Source of the DNA: Lachnospiraceae bacterium
GTDB lineage: Bacteria; Bacillota; Clostridia; Lachnospirales; Lachnospiraceae
Direction: 5' to 3'
Assembly (NCBI GenBank): GCA_022792835.1
Contig: JAAWBT010000089.1
Span: 80,831-144,830, forward strand
Length of the DNA: 64,000 nucleotides
Shown: one piece after another, positions 34,167 to 43,503 of the stretch
Layout of the letters: each line of letters opens with the position of its first letter
Numbering within the stretch: the stretch's first letter is position 1
The notes under the pieces: model-generated
Databases searched by the model: none
Told to the model about the DNA's origin: nothing
The model's input: the letters and a program-made list of their open reading frames with translations, nothing else
Program-made: the position numbers and the translations under genes

Positions 34167-37100
34167 ATGTCTCAGAGAAAAGATATCCATAAGGTATTGA
34201 TCATCGGCTCCGGTCCTATTATCATCGGACAGGCCTGTGAGTTTGATTATTCTGGCACACAGGCGTGTAAGGCCCTTCGGAAGCTGGGCTATGAGATCGT
34301 GCTGGTGAATTCCAATCCGGCTACCATCATGACGGACCCGGAGATTGCGGATGTCACATATATTGAGCCGCTTAATGTAGATCGGCTGGAACAGATTATT
34401 GCAAAGGAGAAGCCGGACGCACTGCTTCCCAATCTGGGAGGCCAGTCAGGTTTAAATCTGTGCTCGGAACTTTTTAAGGCCGGTGTGTTGGATAAATACG
34501 GGGTGAAGGTGATCGGTGTCCAGGTGGATGCCATTGAGCGGGGCGAAGACAGGATTGAGTTCAAACATGCCATGGAAAAATTGGGCATCGAGATGGCGAA
34601 AAGCGAGGTGGCTTACTCAGTGGATGAGGCCCTTGCCATTGCGGATAAGCTTGGCTATCCTGTGGTGCTCCGCCCGGCTTATACCATGGGCGGAGCCGGA
34701 GGCGGGCTGGTCTATAATGTGGAAGAATTGAAGACTGTCTGTGCCAGAGGTCTGCAGGCCAGCTTGGTGGGCCAGGTTTTGGTGGAAGAATCCATTCTGG
34801 GCTGGGAGGAATTGGAACTGGAGGTGGTCCGTGATTCCAAAAACAATATGATCACGGTCTGCTTTATTGAGAATATCGATCCTCTTGGCATTCATACGGG
34901 AGATTCCTTCTGTGCGGCTCCCATGCTTACCATTTCGGAGGAAGTGCAGAAGCGGCTTCAGGAGAAGTCCTATAAAATCGTAGAGTCCATTGAGGTTATC
35001 GGAGGAACCAACGTCCAGTGGGCCCATGACCCCAAAACGGACAGGGATATTATTATTGAGATCAATCCGAGAACCTCCCGGTCTTCAGCGCTGGCCTCCA
35101 AGGCTACCGGTTTTCCCATTGCCTTTGTGTCGGCCATGTTGGCTTCTGGGCTGACGCTTTCGGATATTCCCTGCGGGAAATACGGGACCTTGGACAAATA
35201 CGTTCCGGACGGGGACTATGTGGTGATTAAATTTGCCCGCTGGGCTTTTGAGAAGTTTAAAGGTGTGGAGGACAGGCTGGGAACCCAGATGCGGGCTGTG
35301 GGCGAGGTCATGAGCATCGGAAAAAATTATAAAGAAGCTTTCCAGAAGGCCATCCGCAGTCTGGAGACAGGACGCTACGGGCTGGGCCACTGCAAGGATT
35401 TTGATAAGAAGTCAAAGGGAGAGCTCCTGCGGCTCCTCGCGACACCTTCCAGTGAGCGGTATTTTGTCATGTACGAGGCACTGCGAAAAGGTGCGACCAC
35501 AGAAGAAATCTATGAGCTTACGAAGGTAAAGCATTATTTCATCGAGCAGATGAGGGAGCTTGTGGAGGAGGAAGAGGAGCTGTTAGCTTTTGGCGGTATG
35601 CCTTCTGATGAAGCGCTGATTCAGGCGAAGAAGGACGGATTTTCGGATAAGTATCTGAGCCAGATTTTAGGCGTAGAGGAGAAGGATATCCGGGAGAAGA
35701 GAATCTTACTGGGCCTGGAAGAAAATTGGGAAGGCGTCCATGTGAGCGGGACCAAGGACAGCGCCTACTATTATTCCACCTACAATGGAGAGGATAAAAA
35801 TCCCATTGGGGAGGATAAGCCAAAGGTCATGATTCTGGGGGGAGGCCCCAACCGGATCGGCCAGGGCATTGAGTTTGACTACTGCTGTGTCCATGCGTCT
35901 CTGGCTCTCAAAAAGCTGGGCTTTGAGACCATCATTGTCAACTGCAATCCGGAGACTGTCTCCACAGATTATGATACCTCCGATAAATTGTATTTTGAGC
36001 CGCTGACTCTGGAGGATGTACTGAGTATTTATAAGAAGGAAAAGCCGGTGGGAGTGATTGCACAGTTCGGCGGTCAGACCCCTCTTAATCTGGCGGCAGA
36101 TTTGGAGAAGAACGGTGTGAAAATTCTGGGAACGGCCCCCGCAGTCATTGATCTGGCTGAGGACAGAGATCAGTTTCGGGCTATGATGGACAAGCTGGAA
36201 ATTCCTATGCCGGAATCAGGGATGGCAGTGAATGTGTCAGAGGCGTTGGAGATCGCTGAGAGGATCGGCTATCCGGTGATGGTTCGGCCTTCCTACGTGC
36301 TGGGAGGACGGGGCATGGAAGTGGTCTATGACGCGGAGAGTATGACAGGCTATATGGAGGCGGCTGTCGGCGTGACCCCGGACAGGCCTATCCTGATTGA
36401 CCGGTTTCTGGTTCACGCGATGGAGTGTGAGGCGGATGCCATCAGCGACGGCGCCCATGCCTTTGTGCCCGCGGTCATGGAGCATATTGAGCTGGCAGGC
36501 GTCCATTCCGGCGATTCGGCCTGTATTATTCCCTCCAGGCATCTTTCGGAGGAGAATGTGGCCACCATCAAAGAGTATACAAGAAGGATCGCGGAGGAGA
36601 TGCATGTCAGAGGGCTTATGAACATGCAGTATGCCATTGAGAACGGGAAAGTCTATGTGCTGGAGGCCAATCCAAGAGCTTCAAGGACAGTGCCTCTTGT
36701 ATCCAAGGTCTGCAACATCCGCATGGTGCCTCTGGCCATTGACATTGTGACCGGAGAGCTTACTGGACGGCCTTCGCCGGTGCCGGGGCTTAAGGAACAG
36801 CACATTCCCTACTATGGCGTGAAGGAAGCAGTGTTCCCTTTCAATATGTTCCAGGAGGTGGATCCGGTACTGGGGCCGGAGATGCGTTCCACGGGAGAGG
36901 TTCTTGGACTTTCTGAGTCCTGGGGCGAGGCGTTTTATAAGACGCAGGAGGCGTCTCAGACAAGGCTTCCTCTGGAGGGAACGGTTCTGATCAGTGTCAG
37001 TGACAAGGATAAACCGGAGGCAGTGGAAGTGGCGAAAGAGTTTGCCGCCGCAGGCTTTAAGGTGATTGCCTCCAAAAATACCTGTGCCATGCTCAGGGAG

Positions 37101-37391
37101 AACGGCATGGAGGCAGAGATGATCAATAAGCTGCAGGAAGGGCGTCCTAACATGTATGATCTGATCACCAACGGAAAAGTGGACGTGATTGTCAATACTC
37201 CGGTGGAGAAGGAGCGGAAGATGGATGACAGCTATCTGCGAAAGGCGGCCATCAAAAAGAAGGTGCCTTATGCCACGACCATGGCGGCGGCGAAGGCGAT
37301 GATCGGTGGAATCCGGTTTGTGAAAGAACACGGAAACGGTCAGGTGAAGTCTCTTCAGGAGCTTCATGGAAGTGTGAAAGACAAGGAATAA
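34167..37391 (+). CDS. carB: Carbamoyl-phosphate synthase large subunit
   Basis: The 1074-residue enzyme makes carbamoyl phosphate from bicarbonate, ammonia and two ATP for pyrimidine and arginine synthesis. Both ATP-grasp halves are present: the first with GPIIIGQACEFDYSGTQ and NPRTSRSSALASKATG, the second with GGGPNRIGQGIEFDYC and ANPRASRTVPLVSKV. The last ~130 residues are the MGS-like allosteric domain (LISVSDKDKPEAVEVAK). Length matches the family. The glutaminase subunit gene carA is not next to it in this window, which is uncommon. Own promoter, so it is regulated separately. Confidence 0.96.
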   Translation: MSQRKDIHKVLIIGSGPIIIGQACEFDYSGTQACKALRKLGYEIVLVNSNPATIMTDPEIADVTYIEPLNVDRLEQIIAKEKPDALLPNLGGQSGLNLCSELFKAGVLDKYGVKVIGVQVDAIERGEDRIEFKHAMEKLGIEMAKSEVAYSVDEALAIADKLGYPVVLRPAYTMGGAGGGLVYNVEELKTVCARGLQASLVGQVLVEESILGWEELELEVVRDSKNNMITVCFIENIDPLGIHTGDSFCAAPMLTISEEVQKRLQEKSYKIVESIEVIGGTNVQWAHDPKTDRDIIIEINPRTSRSSALASKATGFPIAFVSAMLASGLTLSDIPCGKYGTLDKYVPDGDYVVIKFARWAFEKFKGVEDRLGTQMRAVGEVMSIGKNYKEAFQKAIRSLETGRYGLGHCKDFDKKSKGELLRLLATPSSERYFVMYEALRKGATTEEIYELTKVKHYFIEQMRELVEEEEELLAFGGMPSDEALIQAKKDGFSDKYLSQILGVEEKDIREKRILLGLEENWEGVHVSGTKDSAYYYSTYNGEDKNPIGEDKPKVMILGGGPNRIGQGIEFDYCCVHASLALKKLGFETIIVNCNPETVSTDYDTSDKLYFEPLTLEDVLSIYKKEKPVGVIAQFGGQTPLNLAADLEKNGVKILGTAPAVIDLAEDRDQFRAMMDKLEIPMPESGMAVNVSEALEIAERIGYPVMVRPSYVLGGRGMEVVYDAESMTGYMEAAVGVTPDRPILIDRFLVHAMECEADAISDGAHAFVPAVMEHIELAGVHSGDSACIIPSRHLSEENVATIKEYTRRIAEEMHVRGLMNMQYAIENGKVYVLEANPRASRTVPLVSKVCNIRMVPLAIDIVTGELTGRPSPVPGLKEQHIPYYGVKEAVFPFNMFQEVDPVLGPEMRSTGEVLGLSESWGEAFYKTQEASQTRLPLEGTVLISVSDKDKPEAVEVAKEFAAAGFKVIASKNTCAMLRENGMEAEMINKLQEGRPNMYDLITNGKVDVIVNTPVEKERKMDDSYLRKAAIKKKVPYATTMAAAKAMIGGIRFVKEHGNGQVKSLQELHGSVKDKE

Positions 37392-37487
37392 TGCAGATGT
37401 CTGGGGGGCCGGGCAGCAGGGGGATTTCTATAGGAAACGGCAAACGTATTTGTCGCTTCCTGATAGAAGGCTGGCGGTGGAGAAAGT

Positions 37488-37967
37488 ATGAGAATTACGG
37501 TTCTGACAGTGGGGAAGATCAAGGAAAAATTTTATACGAAGGCCATAGAGGAGTATGCAAAGCGTCTCTCCCGGTACTGTAAGCTGGAGATTATTGAGGT
37601 GGCAGATGAAAAGACGCCGGACGGCGTCTCGGAGGCTTCTGCCCGGAAGATCAAAGAAAAAGAAGGAGAACGGCTGCTCTCCCATGTAAGAGAAAGTATG
37701 TATGTCATTGCTCTTGCCATAGAGGGAAAGATGAGAAGCTCCGAAGACCTTTCGGAGCATCTTGCTGCCCTCTGGCTCTATGGGGACAGCCACATTGTTT
37801 TTGTCATCGGCGGCTCTCTGGGACTTTCTGACCCCGTGTTGAAACGGGCAGATGAAAGGCTGAGTTTTTCTAAAATGACCTTTCCACACCAGCTCATGCG
37901 GGTGATTCTCCTGGAGCAGATTTATCGGAGTTTTAAGATCCAGGCGGGAGAACCCTATCACAAGTGA
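37488..37967 (+). CDS. rlmH: 23S rRNA pseudouridine1915 N3-methyltransferase
   Basis: The 159-residue SPOUT methyltransferase modifies the pseudouridine at 23S position 1915. Family motifs are [16 protein letters not shown] at the start, [18 protein letters not shown] as the SAM-binding knot and [20 protein letters not shown], ending in the invariant PYHK. Length is exactly that of the family. GGTGGAGAAAGT precedes ATG 37488. It lies 96 bases after carB and may share its transcript. Confidence 0.95.
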   Translation: MRITVLTVGKIKEKFYTKAIEEYAKRLSRYCKLEIIEVADEKTPDGVSEASARKIKEKEGERLLSHVRESMYVIALAIEGKMRSSEDLSEHLAALWLYGDSHIVFVIGGSLGLSDPVLKRADERLSFSKMTFPHQLMRVILLEQIYRSFKIQAGEPYHK

Positions 37968-37991
37968 AGCGCACAAAAAAGGAGACAGACG

Positions 37992-38666
37992 GTGAGCAGT
38001 GAAAAAAAGAAAAGCATACTTCCTCCGATTCTCCTGGAGGAATCAGAGCTTATTTTGGAAAAGGAAGAGTTTCTTTTAAACTGTCAGAGAGAGGAAGAGC
38101 GGATTCTGGCAAGGCAGTTTGTGGGGATTGTCTGTGAGGAAGAGGATCTTTCTCATATGATCCTTTCAGGAGTGAAATTCAAGGGCTGCCGTTTCTGGAA
38201 TTGTTCTTTTCGGTTTGGAGATTTTCAGGATGTGGTTTTTGAAAACTGTGACCTGTCCGGCTGTGACTTTGGAGACGGCCATATGGAACGGGTTTCCATT
38301 CATTCCTGCAAAGGAGTCGGGGCGAAGTTTACGGGAATGGTTCTAAAAAATCTACTTTTGGCAGAATGCAATTTTGACGACGGGAACTTTGACGCTTCCA
38401 GACTGGAGCAAGTGCAGGTGGAACGGACGAGAATTCATAATGGTAATCTGACTGGCTGTATCTGCAGGCAGGTTTCCTGGAGAGAAACAGACTTGAAGAA
38501 CGCCAGCTTTTTTAAGACATCCCTGCGGGGAATGGATTTTTCAGACAGTGAGATCACAGGAATCGTGGTGTCTGATGATAACCGTGAGCTTTCCGGTGTG
38601 ATTGTGGATCTTTATCAAGCGGCAGAGCTGGCGAAAAAGATGGGAATTGTCATAAAGGATGTGTAG
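37992..38666 (+). CDS. Pentapeptide-repeat protein
   Basis: The 224-residue protein starts with GTG 37992, seven bases after AAAAAAGGAG. Residues about 55-185 form degenerate pentapeptide repeats (A(D/N)Lxx type: CRFWNCSFRFGDF, FENCDLSGCDFGDG, ECNFDDGNF, TDLKNASFFKTSL), which fold as a right-handed beta helix. It is unusually cysteine-rich for the family. Both ends (MSSEKKKSILPP and VDLYQAAELAKKMG) are non-repeat. The function is unknown; DNA mimicry of gyrase inhibitors is a known role of some relatives but not shown here. It follows rlmH closely. Confidence 0.8.
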   Translation: MSSEKKKSILPPILLEESELILEKEEFLLNCQREEERILARQFVGIVCEEEDLSHMILSGVKFKGCRFWNCSFRFGDFQDVVFENCDLSGCDFGDGHMERVSIHSCKGVGAKFTGMVLKNLLLAECNFDDGNFDASRLEQVQVERTRIHNGNLTGCICRQVSWRETDLKNASFFKTSLRGMDFSDSEITGIVVSDDNRELSGVIVDLYQAAELAKKMGIVIKDV

Positions 38667-38692
38667 AGATATGCCGTCTGCACATCCTTTAT
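38654..38692. terminator. Bidirectional terminator between convergent genes
   Basis: AAAGGATGTG (38654-38663) pairs perfectly with CACATCCTTT (38681-38690). The left arm includes the last codons of the pentapeptide-repeat gene. A/T ends on both sides suit termination on both strands, and the hemerythrin gene ends on the other strand at 38706. Confidence 0.7.
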
Positions 38693-38705
38693 AGTATTGG
38701 CTTCT

Positions 38706-39599
38706 TTATTTCTTTACCCGCCAGGTGCGGTAGCAGAAAATGAAGTAGCCAAGTTTGGAGCCGAACAGCAGGCTGCAGGGATAGCCCTTCATAAAAGCGG
38801 CGCGGAACTCATCCCGCTCGAGGAGGTTGTCTTTTTCAAGAGCCTGTACGGCCTCTCCCTGAAAGAATGTTCCCATGTGCTCAAAAAGTTTTTCGAAAAC
38901 CTGCAGAAGAAGTTCGTCTGTCGGTTTATTGGCTGGCATTACAGGAAGCTTCCGTTTTCCGTAAATTTTTTCGATACCCCGGAGAATCAGTGGTTCTTCC
39001 ATGCCAAGAAGGAGGCGCAGGCGGATTCTACCTTCGATGTCATAGGTCTGCTGACAGTAAAATCCGCTTCCGATGTTTTCTCCCTTATAATCTGCGGTGA
39101 TAAGTTTTACTTCTGTCTGACATACGTCCTGGATGGCCCGGTGAACAGCCCTGGATATGAGGTCAGACTGTGAGGAACAGTCATAGCCTTTTCTGGCGCC
39201 TGATTTTTTTACAATTGCCTGGTCCACTTTCATGATATGCCCCGCCAGCCAACTCTGCATGGTGTCGGTGAGGTGCTGGATGGCTGAGGAAGAATAACCG
39301 GACTGTTCCAGTTCTTTTTTTAAAGAAACAAGGGTTTTGTCCCTGAAATTGTCATGAATCTGTTTGTGCTGCGCATATCCGCTGTACCGGATGGAACGCA
39401 TATATGCCTCTTCTTCTGAAAAATGCGTCATGGAATAGGTTTCCAAATATTTAAGCATCTCTTTGCAGGTATGCTGAGTTGTCGACGTATCCTGGGAAAG
39501 ATCGATCATCTTGTGTATGATCCGAAAGAGCTTGGCATGTGCTTTGTCTATAATGTCTACACCAACATTGAACTTTTCATCCCATACGATCTTTTCCAT
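38706..39599 (-). CDS. Hemerythrin domain fused to a CheX-like region
   Basis: The 297-residue protein resembles residues 1-320 of the protein at 30698. Hemerythrin ligands are present: DKAHAKLF, YSMTHFSEEEAYM, AQHKQIHDNF and GHIMKVDQ. The following region (LISRAVHRAIQDVCQTE to GYFIFCYRTW) shares the same strand-helix pattern and ends where the other protein continues into its receiver domain. It ends with RTWRVKK just before the shared terminator. GGGGGAGA precedes the start at 39599. Together the pair suggests an oxygen-responsive sensor and a separate responder. Confidence 0.75.
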   Translation of the reverse strand: MEKIVWDEKFNVGVDIIDKAHAKLFRIIHKMIDLSQDTSTTQHTCKEMLKYLETYSMTHFSEEEAYMRSIRYSGYAQHKQIHDNFRDKTLVSLKKELEQSGYSSSAIQHLTDTMQSWLAGHIMKVDQAIVKKSGARKGYDCSSQSDLISRAVHRAIQDVCQTEVKLITADYKGENIGSGFYCQQTYDIEGRIRLRLLLGMEEPLILRGIEKIYGKRKLPVMPANKPTDELLLQVFEKLFEHMGTFFQGEAVQALEKDNLLERDEFRAAFMKGYPCSLLFGSKLGYFIFCYRTWRVKK

Positions 39600-39643
39600 A
39601 CAAGTCTCCCCCTTTCAATTTGGTATTCATTGTTTCTCTATAT

Positions 39644-39671
39644 ATTATATTATTTTTTTTCTTTTTGTCTA
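39644..39671 (-). promoter_or_regulatory. Promoter of the hemerythrin gene
   Basis: On the minus strand TAGACA (39671-39666) is followed after 16 bases by TATAAT (39649-39644). The A/T-rich spacer is typical of a strong clostridial promoter. It points away from the ylxM promoter. Confidence 0.65.
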
Positions 39672-39731
39672 CAGCTGTGTGGAAAATGCTGGGAAATTCG
39701 ACACGAACAAAGGTTTGTAAAGAAAAAATAC

Positions 39732-39760
39732 TTGACAGCCATGTTCTTTTCCTGTATGAT
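39732..39760 (+). promoter_or_regulatory. Promoter of the ylxM-ffh operon
   Basis: TTGACA (39732-39737), 17 bases, TATGAT (39755-39760), a strong sigma-A promoter 20 bases before the ylxM start codon. Confidence 0.88.
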
Positions 39761-39780
39761 GTACAAGGTGGTGAAAGACC

Positions 39781-40122
39781 ATGGAAAAGATTGTGGAGCA
39801 AACGCTCCTATATGATTTTTATGGAGAGCTCTTAACAGAGCATCAGAAACAGATTTATGAGGACGTGGTATTTAATGACCTGTCCTTCAGTGAGGTTGCC
39901 GGGGAGCGGGGGATTTCCAGACAGGGGGTCCATGATCTGATGAAGCGGTGCGCCTGTACCCTTCAGGAATATGAGAGAAAGCTTGGTCTGGTGGAGAAGT
40001 TCCGAAAGACGCAGGAAAAGGTGAAGGAGATCCACCGGCTGACAAAAGAGTTTCGGCTGACTGAGGATAAGGAACTGGTCTTTCGGATAGAAGAGCTTTC
40101 GGCCGAGATCAGCCGGTTGTAG
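39781..40122 (+). CDS. ylxM: YlxM-family SRP-associated HTH protein
   Basis: The 113-residue protein has the YlxM/UPF0122 pattern: LLYDFYGELLTEHQKQIYE, a sigma-70 region 4-like helix-turn-helix (SFSEVAGERGISRQGVHDLMKR) and a C-terminal coiled coil. It is the usual gene before ffh in Firmicutes and is thought to modulate the signal recognition particle. The AAGGTGGTG site precedes ATG 39781. Confidence 0.92.
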   Translation: MEKIVEQTLLYDFYGELLTEHQKQIYEDVVFNDLSFSEVAGERGISRQGVHDLMKRCACTLQEYERKLGLVEKFRKTQEKVKEIHRLTKEFRLTEDKELVFRIEELSAEISRL

Positions 40123-40168
40123 AAGATGACAGCAGGTATCAGGTATTTTCAGGCAGCGGAGGAAAACA

Positions 40169-41506
40169 GTGGCATTCGAGAGTTTATCAGATAAATTACA
40201 GAATGTATTTAAAAAGCTGCGGGGCAAAGGCCGTCTTTCTGAGGCGGATGTGAAGGCTGCTCTCAAGGAAGTCAAAATGGCACTTCTGGAGGCGGACGTC
40301 AATTTTAAAGTGGTGAAGCAGTTCGTAAAGTCCGTGGAAGCCAGGGCTGTGGGCCAGGATGTGTTAAACAGTCTGACGCCAGGGCAGATGGTCATCAAGA
40401 TTGTCAACGAGGAAATGGTTTCCCTGATGGGAAGCGAGACCACGGAGCTTAAGCTAAATTCTGGAAGCGGCATGACTGTGATCATGATGGCAGGTCTCCA
40501 GGGCGCAGGCAAGACAACCACTTCGGCGAAAATCGCAGGAAAGCTAAAGGCGAAAGGAAAACGTCCTCTTCTGGTGGCCTGTGACGTGTACCGGCCTGCA
40601 GCGGTGAAGCAGCTCCAGGTAAACGGTGAAAAGCAAGGTGTCCCGGTGTTTTCCATGGGGGATAAGCACAAGCCGGTCAACATTGCAAAAGCAGCGATAG
40701 AGCACGCAGAAAAACAGAATAACAATGTTGTGATCATAGATACAGCCGGACGTCTTCACATTGATGAGGATATGATGGCAGAGCTTCAGGAGATCAAGGA
40801 GAATGTCCGGATCGACCAGACGGTGCTGGTGGTGGACGCCATGACCGGACAGGATGCGGTCAATGCGGCTTCTACTTTCAATGACAGAATTGGCATTGAC
40901 GGAGTGATCGTCACCAAGCTGGACGGCGATACCAGAGGCGGCGCGGCCCTTTCCATCCGGGCAGTGACCGGAAAGCCTATTCTTTATGTGGGCATGGGTG
41001 AGAAGCTTTCCGATCTGGAACAGTTTTATCCGGACCGGATGGCCGGGAGAATCCTTGGCATGGGCGATGTGCTGACCCTGATCGAGAAAGCAGAAGCCCA
41101 GTTCGATGAGGCCCAGGCCAAAAAGATGGAACAGAAGATGAAGAAGGCTGAGTTCGACTTCAACGACTATCTGGAGCAGATGGAACAGATCAAAAAGATG
41201 GGCGGTATCAGCGATATGCTCAGCATGCTTCCCGGAATCGGAAGCAAGATGAAGAATGTAGATATCGACGAGAAGGCTCTGGACCGCACCAAATCCATCA
41301 TTTATTCCATGACGCCCGCAGAGCGCTCTAATCCCGATATCATCAACCCTTCCAGAAAGAAGCGGATTGCAGCAGGAGCAGGCGTGGACATTGCTGAGGT
41401 GAACCGGCTGGTCAAGCAGCATGAGCAGAGCCGGAAAATGATGAAGCAGATGTCCGGCATGATGGGAAAGGCAGGAAAAAAAGGCAGGTTTAAACTTCCT
41501 TTTTAA
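40169..41506 (+). CDS. ffh: Signal recognition particle protein Ffh
   Basis: The 445-residue GTPase binds 4.5S/SRP RNA and nascent signal peptides and directs ribosomes to FtsY. The N domain starts FESLSDKLQNVFKKLRGKG; the G domain has GLQGAGKTTTSAKIA, DTAGRLHID and TKLDGDTRGGAAL; the methionine-rich M domain ends with MSGMMGKAGKKGRFKLPF. The GTG start at 40169 is used because GGAGG lies 6 bases upstream. It is in operon with ylxM and the ribosomal genes that follow. Confidence 0.96.
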   Translation: MAFESLSDKLQNVFKKLRGKGRLSEADVKAALKEVKMALLEADVNFKVVKQFVKSVEARAVGQDVLNSLTPGQMVIKIVNEEMVSLMGSETTELKLNSGSGMTVIMMAGLQGAGKTTTSAKIAGKLKAKGKRPLLVACDVYRPAAVKQLQVNGEKQGVPVFSMGDKHKPVNIAKAAIEHAEKQNNNVVIIDTAGRLHIDEDMMAELQEIKENVRIDQTVLVVDAMTGQDAVNAASTFNDRIGIDGVIVTKLDGDTRGGAALSIRAVTGKPILYVGMGEKLSDLEQFYPDRMAGRILGMGDVLTLIEKAEAQFDEAQAKKMEQKMKKAEFDFNDYLEQMEQIKKMGGISDMLSMLPGIGSKMKNVDIDEKALDRTKSIIYSMTPAERSNPDIINPSRKKRIAAGAGVDIAEVNRLVKQHEQSRKMMKQMSGMMGKAGKKGRFKLPF

Positions 41507-41543
41507 TATATTGAGAGATTCACTTTAAGGAGGTGAAAGACAG

Positions 41544-41789
41544 ATGGCAGTGAAGATGAGATTAAAGAGAATGGGTCAGAAGAAGGCGCCTTTTTATAGA
41601 ATCGTTGTTGCGGATTCCAGGTCTCCCAGAGATGGCAGATTTATCGAAGAGATCGGCTACTATGACCCGACCAAAGATCCCAGTGTGATCAAGGTAAATG
41701 AAGAGCTGGCGAAGAAGTGGTTGTCCACCGGCGCGCAGCCCACCGACACAGTTGCAAAGCTTTTAAAGATTGCCGGCGTAGAAAAATAA
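41544..41789 (+). CDS. rpsP: 30S ribosomal protein S16
   Basis: The 81-residue protein starts [19 protein letters not shown] and contains [20 protein letters not shown], both diagnostic for bS16. AAGGAGGTGA lies shortly before ATG 41544, a very strong site as expected for a ribosomal gene. Confidence 0.97.
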   Translation: MAVKMRLKRMGQKKAPFYRIVVADSRSPRDGRFIEEIGYYDPTKDPSVIKVNEELAKKWLSTGAQPTDTVAKLLKIAGVEK

Positions 41790-41809
41790 TCCTTATTGGA
41801 GGTATTGCG

Positions 41810-42037
41810 ATGAAAGAATTAGTTGAAGTAATTGCAAGGGCTCTGGTGGATCATCCGGATTCCGTTTCTGTGACGGAGAGGGAAGACGGAAACGAAACCG
41901 TCCTGGAACTTAACGTGGCTCCTTCCGATATGGGGAAGGTCATCGGGAAGCAGGGCAGAATTGCAAAGGCGATCCGCAGTGTGGTAAAGGCGGCGGCCTC
42001 AAGAGAGGATAAGAAAGCAATTCTGGAAATTCAGTAA
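41810..42037 (+). CDS. khpA: KH-domain RNA-binding protein KhpA
   Basis: The 75-residue single KH-domain protein (YlqC family) has the nucleic-acid-binding loop GKVIGKQGRIAKAIR. KhpA usually pairs with KhpB/Jag to bind small RNAs and affect cell division. TTGGAGG before ATG 41810 fixes the start; a longer frame from 41717 overlaps rpsP. The position between rpsP and rimM is standard in Firmicutes. Confidence 0.94.
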   Translation: MKELVEVIARALVDHPDSVSVTEREDGNETVLELNVAPSDMGKVIGKQGRIAKAIRSVVKAAASREDKKAILEIQ

Positions 42038-42055
42038 GGGGTTATAAGGGGTGAC

Positions 42056-42086
42056 AAAAAGAGGTCCGCGGGGCGGGCCTCTTTTA
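42056..42086 (+). terminator. Terminator-like hairpin between khpA and rimM
   Basis: AAAGAGG-CC pairs with GG-CCTCTTT around a G-rich loop and is followed by TTTTAT. It may attenuate rather than end transcription, as no strong promoter is visible before rimM. Confidence 0.7.
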
Positions 42087-42148
42087 TGCACACGAGGCAG
42101 AAAAGAAACTGCTGCTTGATTTAGAGGAGCAGAAAGGAAACGACAGTT

Positions 42149-42661
42149 ATGGTATCAGAGTTTCGCGTAGGGGTGATCTCGTCTACTCACGGTATCCGGG
42201 GGGAGGTCAAGGTTTTTCCCACCACAGACGATTCGACCCGCTTTCTGGATTTAAAACAGGTGACGCTTGCCGCAAAGCGGGAGCGACGGATATTGGAGAT
42301 TGAAAAGGTACGGTTTTTCAAACAGTTTGTGATTGTGAAATTTAAAGGAATTGACAATATCAATGATATTGAGCAGTATAAGGGAGCAGAGCTTTGGATT
42401 GACAGAGAGCAGGCGGTTCCCCTGGAAGAAGGAGAATACTTTATTGCAGACTTGATCGGCCTTGCGGTCATGACAGACGAGGGGGAAAGGCTTGGAACCC
42501 TGAGGGAAGTTCTACAGACAGGGGCCAATGACGTCTATGAAGTACAGATGGAAAACGGAAAAACGGTTCTTCTTCCAGTCACCAGAGAGTGCGTGCTGGA
42601 TGTGGATTTGGAAAAGGGAGAAGTTCTGGTCCATGTGTTGGACGGGCTTCTGGATCTTTGA
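42149..42661 (+). CDS. rimM: 16S rRNA processing protein RimM
   Basis: The 170-residue ribosome maturation factor binds S19 and helps to assemble the 30S head. It starts [20 protein letters not shown] and has the PRC-barrel half with [21 protein letters not shown] and TGANDVYEV. Gene order with trmD is conserved. Confidence 0.95.
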   Translation: MVSEFRVGVISSTHGIRGEVKVFPTTDDSTRFLDLKQVTLAAKRERRILEIEKVRFFKQFVIVKFKGIDNINDIEQYKGAELWIDREQAVPLEEGEYFIADLIGLAVMTDEGERLGTLREVLQTGANDVYEVQMENGKTVLLPVTRECVLDVDLEKGEVLVHVLDGLLDL

Positions 42662-42673
42662 CGGAGGACTTTT

Positions 42674-43414
42674 ATGAAATGTCACATACTGACCCTGTTT
42701 CCGGATATGGTCCTCGGCGGCCTTCGCACCAGCATTCTGGGGCGGGCTGAGGAAAAAGGGATTCTTTCCCTTCATGGAGTCAATATCCGGGATTTTGCAG
42801 AAAATAAGCATAACCGGGTGGACGATGCCCCTTACGGCGGCGGAGCCGGGCTGGTGATGCAGCCAGGGCCTGTTTATAGTGCCTGGAAGTCAGTGGCAGA
42901 AACATGCGAGAGACAGCCAAGGGTGATTTATCTGACCCCACAAGGACGGGTGTTCAATCAGAGTATTGCAAAGGAGCTGGCAAAGGAGGAAGAACTGATC
43001 TTTCTTTGCGGCCACTATGAGGGAATTGACGAGCGGGTTCTGGAGCTTGTCGTGACGGATTATCTCTCCATTGGGGATTACGTGCTGACCGGGGGGGAGC
43101 TTGCGGCCATGGTAGTCATTGACAGTATTGCCAGGCTGGTGCCCGGTGTCCTTCACAACGAGACTTCGGCTGAGGTGGAAACTTTTTATGATAATCTTTT
43201 GGAATATCCTCAGTACACAAGGCCGGAGGAATTCATGGGAAAGAAGGTGCCGCCGGTATTGCTTTCTGGTCATCATGGAAATGTGGACAAATGGCGGAGA
43301 GGGCAGTCTGTCCTGCGGACAGCACGCTCAAGGCCCGATCTTCTGAAAAAGGCAGTTCTCACGGAAGAAGAAAAAGAACTTCTGAAAACCCTTGATTTTC
43401 AGGAGGAAATGTGA
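42674..43414 (+). CDS. trmD: tRNA (guanine37-N1)-methyltransferase
   Basis: The 246-residue SPOUT enzyme methylates G37 of tRNAs reading CNN/UNN codons, preventing frameshifts. Motifs are DDAPYGGGAGLVMQPGP, YLTPQGRVFNQ and CGHYEGIDERV with SIGDYVLTGGELA as the SAM knot. It starts 12 bases after rimM behind CGGAGG. Confidence 0.96.
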   Translation: MKCHILTLFPDMVLGGLRTSILGRAEEKGILSLHGVNIRDFAENKHNRVDDAPYGGGAGLVMQPGPVYSAWKSVAETCERQPRVIYLTPQGRVFNQSIAKELAKEEELIFLCGHYEGIDERVLELVVTDYLSIGDYVLTGGELAAMVVIDSIARLVPGVLHNETSAEVETFYDNLLEYPQYTRPEEFMGKKVPPVLLSGHHGNVDKWRRGQSVLRTARSRPDLLKKAVLTEEEKELLKTLDFQEEM

Positions 43415-43503
43415 TAGAGTAAAACAGTTGTGAAAGATAAGAGATGGTCCGCTGTTGCCTGGGGCATTAAGAACATCCAACCATTCATAAGGAGGTTCAG
43501 CAA
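43415..43503 (+). promoter_or_regulatory. Possible autoregulatory leader of rplS
   Basis: In this 89-base gap ATGGT (43444-43448) can pair with ACCAT (43480-43484), directly before the AAGGAGG site (43489-43495). L19 leaders are known in Firmicutes; this could be one, but the match was judged by eye only. Confidence 0.3.
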
